From: UBA1081 sp964613045
GTDB lineage: Bacteria; Bacillota; Clostridia; Oscillospirales; Acutalibacteraceae
NCBI GenBank assembly: GCA_964613045.1
Contig: CAZTFS010000036.1
Span: forward strand, 1-20,445
Length of the DNA: 20,445 nt
Direction of reading: 5' to 3'
Part shown: piece after piece, positions 1 through 6,495 of the stretch
How the letters are laid out: the number at the start of each line of letters is the position of its first letter
Numbering within the stretch: the first letter of the stretch is position 1
Notes under the pieces: generated by a model
What the model saw: only the letters and a program-made list of their open reading frames with translations
The model's database searches: none
Told to the model about the DNA's origin: nothing
Made by a program: the position numbers and the translations under genes

Positions 1-275
1 GCTGCATCGTAGCAGTCCTTTGACTCAGGGATCTGAGTTTTCTGTGCGTATTCAACGCCCATTTCTTCACAAGCTGCCTTTGCAGCAGTCATGAAGTTTT
101 TGTCATAAGTTGACTGCTCGTCGTGAAGGAAGATGAAACCAACTTTGACTTCTTTAACACTTGTAGATGCTGATGCAGCATCTGAGGATTCTTCTTCTGT
201 GCCGGGTGTCTTTGTACAAGCTGCAAAAGAAAGTACCATGACAAGAGCAAGAAGAACTGCAAGAATTTTTTTCAT
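1..275 (-). CDS. BMP-family ABC transporter substrate-binding lipoprotein (N-terminal part)
   Basis: The 3' end of the gene lies beyond the left edge, so only about 91 N-terminal residues are visible. The start ATG (275-273) follows an AGGAG ribosome binding site. The protein begins with a lipoprotein signal: two Lys, a hydrophobic core and a lipobox ending SFAAC, which puts the lipidated Cys at residue 20. A Thr/Ser/Glu-rich tether follows. The mature protein then opens with KVGFIFLHDEQSTYDKNF and MTAAKAACEEMGVE, the first strand and helix of the BMP (PnrA/TmpC/Med-like) fold. Proteins of this family bind nucleosides or related ligands outside the membrane and deliver them to an ABC permease. 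The gene lies 49 bp downstream of xpt on the same strand, which suggests purine nucleoside uptake feeding salvage. The permease and ATPase genes would lie further left. The family call is fairly sure; the ligand is inferred. Confidence 0.78.
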   Translation of the reverse strand, partial: MKKILAVLLALVMVLSFAACTKTPGTEEESSDAASASTSVKEVKVGFIFLHDEQSTYDKNFMTAAKAACEEMGVEYAQKTQIPESKDCYDA

Positions 276-301
276 TTCTTTTAATCTCCTATAGATTTAT
301 T

Positions 302-319
302 TATATGTAAAAACATATA
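302..319 (-). other. AT-rich intercistronic hairpin between xpt and the BMP lipoprotein gene
   Basis: A perfect 7-bp inverted repeat (TATATGT, 4-nt loop, ACATATA) fills the 49-bp gap between xpt and the downstream lipoprotein gene. The transcript lacks a long U-tract after it, so it is a weak terminator at best. It could instead be an RNA-processing or stabilising stem between the two cistrons. Confidence 0.25.
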
Positions 320-324
320 CAAAG

Positions 325-897
325 TTAATCACGGAAAACGACTGTCCCGTTATCCATGCTTTCGATGGCGGCAAGAGATCTTACGTCAATACCGGCATCA
401 ATAAGAAGCTTTTCGCCGGGCTGGAAAGCCTTTGTGATGGCGATTCCCGCACCGCAGAGAGTCGCACCTGCATCAGCGATGATCTTCTGCAGACCGAGAA
501 CTGCCTGACCGTTTGCAAGAAAATCGTCCACGATCAGAATTCTGTCTTCGGGGTGAAGATAAAGCTTTGAGACGGCAACTTCATAGGAAGTACCCTTAGT
601 ATAAGAAAAGACCTCAGCAGTAAATACATCATTGCCGACATTTTTATGACTGCCCTTTTTAGCGAAAACTACAGGAACATTAAAGAACTCGGCGGTATAG
701 CATGCAATCGCAATACCTGATGCTTCAATGGTGAGGATCTTATTTATATTCTTATCTTTGAAAAGCTCATAGAAATCTTTACCCATATCTCTGAGCAGCG
801 AAATATCGAGCTGGTGGTTAAGAAAACTGTCAACTTTGAGAATGTTGCCGGGAAGCACTTTTCCGTCGGCAAGAATTTTTTTCTGAAGACTGTTCAT
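325..897 (-). CDS. xpt: Xanthine phosphoribosyltransferase
   Basis: This 190-residue cytoplasmic enzyme converts xanthine and PRPP to XMP in purine salvage. It follows the Bacillus-type Xpt sequence end to end: KVDSFLNHQ near residues 21-29, the EASGIA segment at 58-63, the PRPP-binding loop VDDFLANG at 123-130, and the C-terminal FQPG segment. The start is placed at ATG 897-895, not at the in-frame ATG at 918. An AGAGGTG ribosome binding site sits 9 nt upstream of 897, the N-terminus (MNSLQKKI) then aligns with known Xpt proteins, and a strong promoter at 955-927 would start transcription almost on top of 918. It heads a probable two-gene unit with the BMP lipoprotein. The leader is only about 20-25 nt, so it has no room for the guanine riboswitch often found before xpt in Firmicutes. 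Confidence 0.95.
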   Translation of the reverse strand: MNSLQKKILADGKVLPGNILKVDSFLNHQLDISLLRDMGKDFYELFKDKNINKILTIEASGIAIACYTAEFFNVPVVFAKKGSHKNVGNDVFTAEVFSYTKGTSYEVAVSKLYLHPEDRILIVDDFLANGQAVLGLQKIIADAGATLCGAGIAITKAFQPGEKLLIDAGIDVRSLAAIESMDNGTVVFRD

Positions 898-926
898 CGG
901 ATATTTCACCTCTTTCATTCAGATAC

Positions 927-955
927 ATTATATATCTTGTTTCTTTGGATTTCAA
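927..955 (-). promoter_or_regulatory. Sigma-A promoter of xpt
   Basis: On the minus strand, TTGAAA (955-950), a 17-bp spacer and a perfect TATAAT (932-927) form a near-consensus sigma-A promoter. The predicted transcript starts around 920, about 23 nt before the chosen xpt start codon. Confidence 0.75.
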
Positions 956-1163
956 TATTATTTCAAGGTTTTTTACACAAATTTCAATTTTTCTGCATTT
1001 TCAACAAAAGCATAAGTCAAAGTTGAGTTTTTGTTTGTCGATAGATGTATAAAACACCTCGGTTCGTGGTTTTGTTAAGTAGTGATAAATAACAAAAAAA
1101 TTTTTGCCTTTTTGTGCTATTATACAAAAATTGTCTAAGAAATATTTTACATATTATTAAAAC

Positions 1164-1192
1164 TTGACATTTGAAAGAATTTATATTATCCT
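1164..1192 (+). promoter_or_regulatory. Promoter of the dockerin-protein gene
   Basis: A perfect -35 TTGACA (1164-1169) is followed after 17 bp by TATCCT (1187-1192), which matches four of six -10 bases. An overlapping TATTAT at 1184-1189 is closer to consensus but has only a 14-bp spacer. The leader to ATG 1267 would be about 68 nt. Confidence 0.55.
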
Positions 1193-1266
1193 ATCTTTAG
1201 CATGTTCAATGCTGAAACTACATAAATTACGGCAGCTTTGCCGAATAGAAAGGATTTGGTTGATTC

Positions 1267-3783
1267 ATGAAAAAGACCACTAAAATCTTAAGTGTTTTCA
1301 TGGCTCTTGTAATGGTTTTCTCCTGCGTGCAGATATCTGTATTCGCAGCCGAAAGAGATACATCCTCTCTTGATGCATATCTTGACAACGAAAACCTTGC
1401 AGTTGTTATAGAAACACTCCTTACAGACCTTGATGACAGAAAAGAAGAGATCGTTCCTACCGTTCTCAATCTTGTATTTATGCTCGATCAGCTCAAGGAT
1501 AAAGCTGAAGAAGAGGGCGTAGATGTTGCAACTGCTGATACAGAAGCTCTTGCAGACGTTCTTCTTGCTTATCTTGACGAAGTTCTTGCTGAAACAGACC
1601 TTAACGGAGAGATCAAGGACTTCAAGTCCATCATCGGTATGGTTCTCGGTGGTGTTACAATTGATCTTAATTCAGTTGACGGCGTTCTCGGAACACTTGT
1701 CGGTGTTATTGACTATGTAAACGATGCAGGCTCAAAGACCTGGGGCGATCTTGCTGATCTTGACGGTTCTTCGCTTAAAGTTAAATCAGGCAAGAAGTCT
1801 GTTGCTATTTCAACATCAAACTCCGATTCAACAAAGATCGTTTATGCTCTCATCGGATGGCTTGCAGATAACGCAGATCTTTTCAAGACAGTTGTTAAGG
1901 GTGATCTTTCACTCGGCGGCATCAACTCCACTATCAAAAATCTTGCTAAGCTCGATATCGAAGGCGAAGTTAACAGCATGATGGGCGGTCTTGACACAAT
2001 GATCAATGAGATGCTTTATGAGAATCTCGTTGCTACTTGGGTTGAGGTTGACAATGGCGACGGCACAACATCAAAGGAGATTGAGACTGCATATGCAGAT
2101 TCAATGTATGCTGAATACAGCTCCGATGAGCTCCTTGCTGCTGCTCTCGTTAAGCTTATCACAGGCGAAGATGTTGATCAGAAGACAGCTGCTGAGACAG
2201 CTAAGATGACTCTTGGTGAGCTTCTCGGCAAATACGGCGATTATGTTATCGCTTCCTTTGCAATCAAGCCTCTTAATGAGGATCTTAAAAAGGCTCTCAA
2301 AGATGTCATTAACGGCAGTGAAGACCTTGCGATCCTTAAGGATATCATCAATCTTGATTACGAATTTGAAGTATCAGATTTCAACTTCACAGCTCTTGCT
2401 AAGAACGGCATCTTCGAAGGTCTCAACGATCTCGTTTGCGGCATTATCGAAGTTATTGTTCAGCCTTCTGTAGCAGCAGAGCTTGCTCTCAAGAAGGGTG
2501 GCAACGAAAATATTACTGCCAACCTTACATCTTTCTTCGGTTATGTTCTTAAGACTCTCTCCACATATAACGGCGGTAAGCTTGAGTTCACAATCGACGG
2601 CAAAGCATATTCCTATGATTTCAGCAGCTTTACAGCTGATAAGCTCGCAGGTATGGATCTTGAAGAAATGCTTCTTGAAGTTGTAAATCTTCTTGTTCCC
2701 TCACTTCTCGGTGTGAATGTTCCTGCTGATATTGATTCTCTTGAGAATCTTGTTCTTTATGCAGCTTATTACGCAATCGATATGTATATGGTTAAGCCCG
2801 AAGAATGTGCTTTCACAACAGATTACACTGAGCTTGTTTTCAACGCAGACGGCACAGTTAGAGACATCAGCTATGCAAAGTGGGTTGAAGCTATCGGCAC
2901 AATGGGTATGGAAGTTGCTGACTACTGGCTCAGCAGAGCAGGTGTCGGATATGATGCATCTCAGGCAGATACTTGGGAAGGTATTTTTGAAGATATTGTA
3001 GACTGGGCTCTTGGTTATATCAAGGGATTCCCCGCAGTTGCCGATGTTCTTGATATTGAAACAGGCACTTCCGACGGTTACGGTGCATGGTATAAGCTTA
3101 ATGTTGTTATCAATGAGCTTGTAGCACTCAACTTTGTAAACGGTTGCGGCGACGAAACATTCGTTGTTGACACATACACACTTTTCGTTGAAAAGCTTGG
3201 CCCCAGCCTTCTTGATTGTGATTTTGCTGCATTTGCTGATGTTCTTGCAACAAATGATGATCCCGAAAGCCTTTTCAACCAGTCAGTTATTTCCGGCGTT
3301 CTCGGTCTTATCGATAACCTTCTGTTCTCATTCTTTGAGCATGATTGCGGCAAGACTGCAACATTCACAAAGGCTGCTACAGCTACTCATGACGGTTACG
3401 AAGGCACATACTGCGTAGCAAACGGTCATTATATTGATGTTACTGTTACTCCTGCTACAGGTGTTGAAGATCCTGAAGATCCTGTCGACCCCGTAGATCC
3501 CGTAGATCCTGTAGATCCTGTTGATCCCGTTGATCCCGTAGACCCCGTTGATCCCGTAGATCCTGTTGAACCCGCATACAGCCTTGGTGATGTCAACGAA
3601 GATGGTAAGGTCAACGCTGCAGACGCTCGTATGGCTCTGAGAGCTGCAGGTTCGCTTATTACTCTTACAGAAAATCAGAAGCTCGCTGCTGATCTTACAA
3701 AGGACGGCAAAGTTAACGCAAGTGATGCAAGAAAGATCCTCAGAGTTGCGGCAAACCTTGAGACTATTGACTCATATAAATAA
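1267..3783 (+). CDS. Large exported protein of unknown function with C-terminal type I dockerin
   Basis: This 838-residue protein begins with a Sec signal peptide (Lys-rich start, hydrophobic core to about residue 27, likely cleavage after FAA). I do not recognise a catalytic domain in residues 30-690, a mostly helical-looking region rich in Leu, Asp, Ala and Val. At about 692-734 there is one Cys/His-bearing module (HDCG... to ...CVANGHY) like those in the deacetylase encoded at 15445. A Pro/Asp/Val linker spans about 735-769. The last 65 residues hold two calcium-loop dockerin repeats, DVNEDGKVNAADAR and DLTKDGKVNASDAR, each followed by LR.A. Dockerins bind cohesins on scaffoldins or cell-surface anchors, so the protein is probably assembled outside the cell. 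The AAAGGA ribosome binding site lies 12 nt from the ATG, slightly far. It appears monocistronic, with its own promoter and terminator. Dockerin and export are confident; the main function is unknown. Confidence 0.85.
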   Translation: MKKTTKILSVFMALVMVFSCVQISVFAAERDTSSLDAYLDNENLAVVIETLLTDLDDRKEEIVPTVLNLVFMLDQLKDKAEEEGVDVATADTEALADVLLAYLDEVLAETDLNGEIKDFKSIIGMVLGGVTIDLNSVDGVLGTLVGVIDYVNDAGSKTWGDLADLDGSSLKVKSGKKSVAISTSNSDSTKIVYALIGWLADNADLFKTVVKGDLSLGGINSTIKNLAKLDIEGEVNSMMGGLDTMINEMLYENLVATWVEVDNGDGTTSKEIETAYADSMYAEYSSDELLAAALVKLITGEDVDQKTAAETAKMTLGELLGKYGDYVIASFAIKPLNEDLKKALKDVINGSEDLAILKDIINLDYEFEVSDFNFTALAKNGIFEGLNDLVCGIIEVIVQPSVAAELALKKGGNENITANLTSFFGYVLKTLSTYNGGKLEFTIDGKAYSYDFSSFTADKLAGMDLEEMLLEVVNLLVPSLLGVNVPADIDSLENLVLYAAYYAIDMYMVKPEECAFTTDYTELVFNADGTVRDISYAKWVEAIGTMGMEVADYWLSRAGVGYDASQADTWEGIFEDIVDWALGYIKGFPAVADVLDIETGTSDGYGAWYKLNVVINELVALNFVNGCGDETFVVDTYTLFVEKLGPSLLDCDFAAFADVLATNDDPESLFNQSVISGVLGLIDNLLFSFFEHDCGKTATFTKAATATHDGYEGTYCVANGHYIDVTVTPATGVEDPEDPVDPVDPVDPVDPVDPVDPVDPVDPVDPVEPAYSLGDVNEDGKVNAADARMALRAAGSLITLTENQKLAADLTKDGKVNASDARKILRVAANLETIDSYK
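3469..3573 (+). repeat. 9-bp tandem repeat encoding a Asp-Pro-Val linker
   Basis: About eleven copies of a 9-bp unit (GATCCCGTA-like, with synonymous T/C variation at third positions) encode DPV triplets between the Cys/His module and the dockerin. The first unit reads DPE and the last reads EP. This is a typical extended linker of a multidomain secreted protein, and a site where copy number could vary by slippage. Confidence 0.9.
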
Positions 3784-3820
3784 TCACGATTTAAAACAGA
3801 ATTGATTCTGTAGTGATCAT

Positions 3821-3850
3821 CCCCGACGGTTTCCGTCGGGGACTTTTGTT
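3821..3850 (+). terminator. Rho-independent terminator after the dockerin-protein gene
   Basis: A perfect 9-bp GC-rich stem CCCCGACGG/CCGTCGGGG with a TTT loop is followed by ACTTTTGTTT. A second perfect stem (ACAGAAT/ATTCTGT, 3796-3811) lies just upstream, between it and the stop codon. Confidence 0.88.
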
Positions 3851-3886
3851 TGGAAATATTGTAACTGTTGAAATGTTCAGCTCCTT

Positions 3887-3905
3887 TATGACGAAAGCTG
3901 TCATA
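3887..3905. promoter_or_regulatory. Candidate operator dyad upstream of the ABC transporter gene
   Basis: TATGAC, 7 nt, GTCATA is a perfect interrupted palindrome about 80 bp before the ABC transporter start. A possible -10 element TAAAAT lies at 3936-3941, but no good -35 pairs with it. The dyad could bind a dimeric repressor or activator. No regulator gene is adjacent, so this is a weak call. Confidence 0.3.
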
Positions 3906-3985
3906 TTTATTGCTTTTTGCGTGTTAATATTCAGTTAAAATAAGCGTTGTAATATTAAAAAAAATATTAGGGGAGAAAAGAGAAT

Positions 3986-6367
3986 ATGCTTCAGATAAAA
4001 AATATATCAAAAAGCTATACTACGGGCGACTTTACTCAGAAAGCTCTCGATGAAGTCAGCGTTAATTTCCGCCGTAATGAATTTGTTGCTATTTTAGGTC
4101 CCAGCGGATCAGGTAAAACGACATTTCTTAATGTTATCGGCGGACTTGATAAGTATGACAGCGGTGATCTTGTAATAAATGGCAAGTCAACTAAAGATTT
4201 CAGTGATTCCGATTGGGATTCATACCGTAACAACAGCATCGGTTTTATTTTTCAGAGCTATAACCTTATTACTCATCTGAGTATTATGGATAATGTTGAA
4301 ATGGGTATGACTCTTTCCGGTGTTTCTGATGAGGAAAAAAGACAGAAAGCCCTTAATGCACTTGAAAAAGTCGGACTTAAGGATCATATAAATAAAAAAC
4401 CGAATCAGCTTTCAGGCGGTCAGATGCAGAGAGTTGCCATTGCCCGTGCGTTAGCAAATGATCCTGATATCATTCTTGCCGATGAACCTACGGGTGCTCT
4501 TGACAAGAAAACAAGCCGTCAGATAATGGATCTTATCAAAGAAATTGCCGATGATAAGCTTGTTATCATGGTTACGCATAATCCTCAGCTTGCAGAAGAA
4601 TATGCAGACCGTATAGTTAATTTTGATGATGGTCATGTAGTAGGCGATTCAAATCCTTATTCGGATGTTGATACTGACTCAAATTACAGTCTGAAGAAAA
4701 CAAGCATGAAGTTCAGGACTGCTCTCAAACTTTCTGCCAGAAATATTTCAACTAAAAAGGGCAGAACATTCCTCACTGCATTGGCATCAAGTATAGGTAT
4801 TATCGGTATAGCCCTCATTCTGAGTCTTTCGGACGGTTTCCAGATACAGATAGATAAATATCAGAGTAATGCCCTTAATGAATTTCCCGTGTTTATAGCT
4901 CAGCAGGTGACTGTGATAGATGAAGAAGCTGCGATGAAACAACATGAACAGATGCAGAGCATGATAACAGGTGAGCGTGAGTTTGCTGATACGGATTATG
5001 TAGTTCTTTCCGATGCTTCCGCTGAAAGCACTCTTTATATAAATCAGTTTACTGATGAATTTATGGAGTACCTTGATAATGTTGATCCCGATATTTGCAA
5101 CAGTATCGGCTATACACGTTCGGTTGCAATGAATGCACTTAAGAAAAATGATGACGGTACAGTAACTCTTAATGCTTTTGCATCGGGTATCAGCGGTCTT
5201 ATTGACAGCATGGCAAATTCCGGCGGTATGTCCGGCTTCAGTATGAGCAGTGTCGGACTATCTTCCTATCCGGAAACCGTTGATGATTCATCAACCTCCT
5301 ATCTTGAAACGTATTATGATGTGATTCAGGGTTCGTTTCCCACAAATACGCATGAGGTCGTTGTTATTGTTGAGTCGGACAATTCCGTCAGCCGTACCGT
5401 TATGGAAGCTCTCGGCTTTGATGTTTCCGGTGATACAGTGAGCTTCGACGATATAATCGGAACTGAATACAAGCTTGTGGGAAATGATGCATTCTATTCT
5501 AAGACTGATTACGGCGTATACATGCAGAATACCGACCTTGAGACGATGTATAATGACGAGAGCAATATTTCAATTAAAATCTGCGGTATTGTAAGACTTA
5601 AGGCGGATCAGACGATCGGTCTTTTAGGTACAGGTATCGGTTACAGCGATGATCTTGTTCAGGAGCTTATTGATCTTAACAGCGGATCTGCTATGATAAA
5701 GGATATTATGGCATCTGATATTGATGTTACACCTACAAATCCTCTTTCAGCGGTGGACAAGAACGGTAAAAAGGCACTTCTTCTTCAGTACGGCGGAAGC
5801 AGTGAGCCATACGCAATCTTCCTTTATCCTCAGAATTTTGATGAAAAAGAAAAGCTTATAGCTTATCTTGATGAGTACAATGCAACAGCTGATGAGGGTT
5901 ATGAGATAATCTATACGGATATGTCAGAAACGATTACTGAACTTACAGGCAGTATTATGAGTGCCGTAACGATAGTTCTTGTTGCTTTCGCTTCAATTTC
6001 ACTTGTCGTTTCCCTTATCATGATCGCTATTATCACGTATATCTCTGTTCTTGAAAGAACAAAGGAGATCGGTGTTCTCAGAGCATTGGGTGCAAGAAAG
6101 AAAGACATTACCCGTGTCTTTAATGCTGAAACATTGATAATCGGTATTGTATCGGGTGCATTGGCGATAGGTATTTCTTATCTGTTGACGATTCCGATAA
6201 ATATGGTAATATACAAGCTGACCGAGCTTGAGAATGTAGCTGTTCTCAATCCTCTTTATGCAGCAGGACTTGTTGCAATAAGTGTTGTGCTTACAGTTAT
6301 CGGCGGTGCAATTCCTGCAAAATGGGCAGCAAAGAAAGATCCTGTTGCAGCCCTCAGAACAGAATAA
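3986..6367 (+). CDS. MacB-like ABC transporter, ATPase fused to FtsX-type permease
   Basis: This 793-residue protein has its ATPase first. The Walker A motif GPSGSGKTT is at 38-46, a Q-loop near 90 (FIFQ), the signature LSGGQMQR at 142-149, Walker B with catalytic Glu in ILADEPTGALD around 163-173, and the H-loop His in VTHN near 198. The permease half has a first membrane helix at about 263-285, an extracytoplasmic region of roughly 365 residues, and three C-terminal helices (about 656-686, 716-740, 758-778). The FtsX-family cytoplasmic motif ERTKEIGVLRALGA is at 690-703. MacB-type machines work by mechanotransmission and often act in export of peptides or lipids or in stress resistance. The substrate cannot be read here, because no HlyD-like partner, two-component system or bacteriocin gene is adjacent. 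An AGGGGAG ribosome binding site lies 10 nt from the start. It is probably a single-gene unit. Confidence 0.9.
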   Translation: MLQIKNISKSYTTGDFTQKALDEVSVNFRRNEFVAILGPSGSGKTTFLNVIGGLDKYDSGDLVINGKSTKDFSDSDWDSYRNNSIGFIFQSYNLITHLSIMDNVEMGMTLSGVSDEEKRQKALNALEKVGLKDHINKKPNQLSGGQMQRVAIARALANDPDIILADEPTGALDKKTSRQIMDLIKEIADDKLVIMVTHNPQLAEEYADRIVNFDDGHVVGDSNPYSDVDTDSNYSLKKTSMKFRTALKLSARNISTKKGRTFLTALASSIGIIGIALILSLSDGFQIQIDKYQSNALNEFPVFIAQQVTVIDEEAAMKQHEQMQSMITGEREFADTDYVVLSDASAESTLYINQFTDEFMEYLDNVDPDICNSIGYTRSVAMNALKKNDDGTVTLNAFASGISGLIDSMANSGGMSGFSMSSVGLSSYPETVDDSSTSYLETYYDVIQGSFPTNTHEVVVIVESDNSVSRTVMEALGFDVSGDTVSFDDIIGTEYKLVGNDAFYSKTDYGVYMQNTDLETMYNDESNISIKICGIVRLKADQTIGLLGTGIGYSDDLVQELIDLNSGSAMIKDIMASDIDVTPTNPLSAVDKNGKKALLLQYGGSSEPYAIFLYPQNFDEKEKLIAYLDEYNATADEGYEIIYTDMSETITELTGSIMSAVTIVLVAFASISLVVSLIMIAIITYISVLERTKEIGVLRALGARKKDITRVFNAETLIIGIVSGALAIGISYLLTIPINMVIYKLTELENVAVLNPLYAAGLVAISVVLTVIGGAIPAKWAAKKDPVAALRTE

Positions 6368-6380
6368 ACAGAAAATATTT

Positions 6381-6410
6381 AAAGGAAGCCGCAATTTTGT
6401 GACTTCCTTT
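6381..6410 (+). terminator. Hairpin terminator after the ABC transporter gene
   Basis: AAAGGAAG pairs with CTTCCTTT. After one mismatch, CGCA pairs with TGTG (one G-T pair) around an ATTT loop. The tail AACTTTTAAA has only a short T-run, so termination may be partial. Confidence 0.6.
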
Positions 6411-6427
6411 AACTTTTAAAAAATAGC

Positions 6428-6456
6428 TTGCAAGATAGGATTTTATATTATATAAT
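6428..6456 (+). promoter_or_regulatory. Sigma-A promoter of the lon-ysxC-lysA run
   Basis: TTGCAA (6428-6433), a 17-bp spacer and a perfect TATAAT (6451-6456) predict a transcript start near 6463. No CIRCE element and no CtsR-type heptad repeat was seen beside it, so classical heat-shock control of lon is not evident. Confidence 0.7.
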
Positions 6457-6495
6457 AAAATTCTATTATTGTTTTTATACATTGGAGTTGATAAA

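Larger units (their letters stand above)
919..1266. other. Divergent AT-rich intergenic region between xpt and the dockerin-protein gene
   Basis: This stretch has no convincing gene. It holds the xpt promoter (927-955, minus) and a promoter for the rightward gene (1164-1192). Between them is a weak hairpin with a bulge at about 1051-1073 (AAAACAC pairing with GTGGTTTT). The leader of the rightward gene contains two small perfect stems, AGCAT/ATGCT (1199-1213) and CGGCA/TGCCG (1230-1243). None matches a riboswitch class that I recognise. Confidence 0.5.

Noticed and set aside
919..1100. Purine riboswitch before xpt
   Set aside because: The conserved core elements are not visible on the minus strand and the promoter lies too close to the start codon.
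3429..3614. Minus-strand frame encoding a Gly-Ser-Thr repeat protein
   Set aside because: It is the antisense of the DPV linker repeat and has no ribosome binding site.
6411..6495. CtsR or CIRCE heat-shock operator at lon
   Set aside because: Neither the heptad repeat of CtsR sites nor the CIRCE inverted repeat is present near the promoter.
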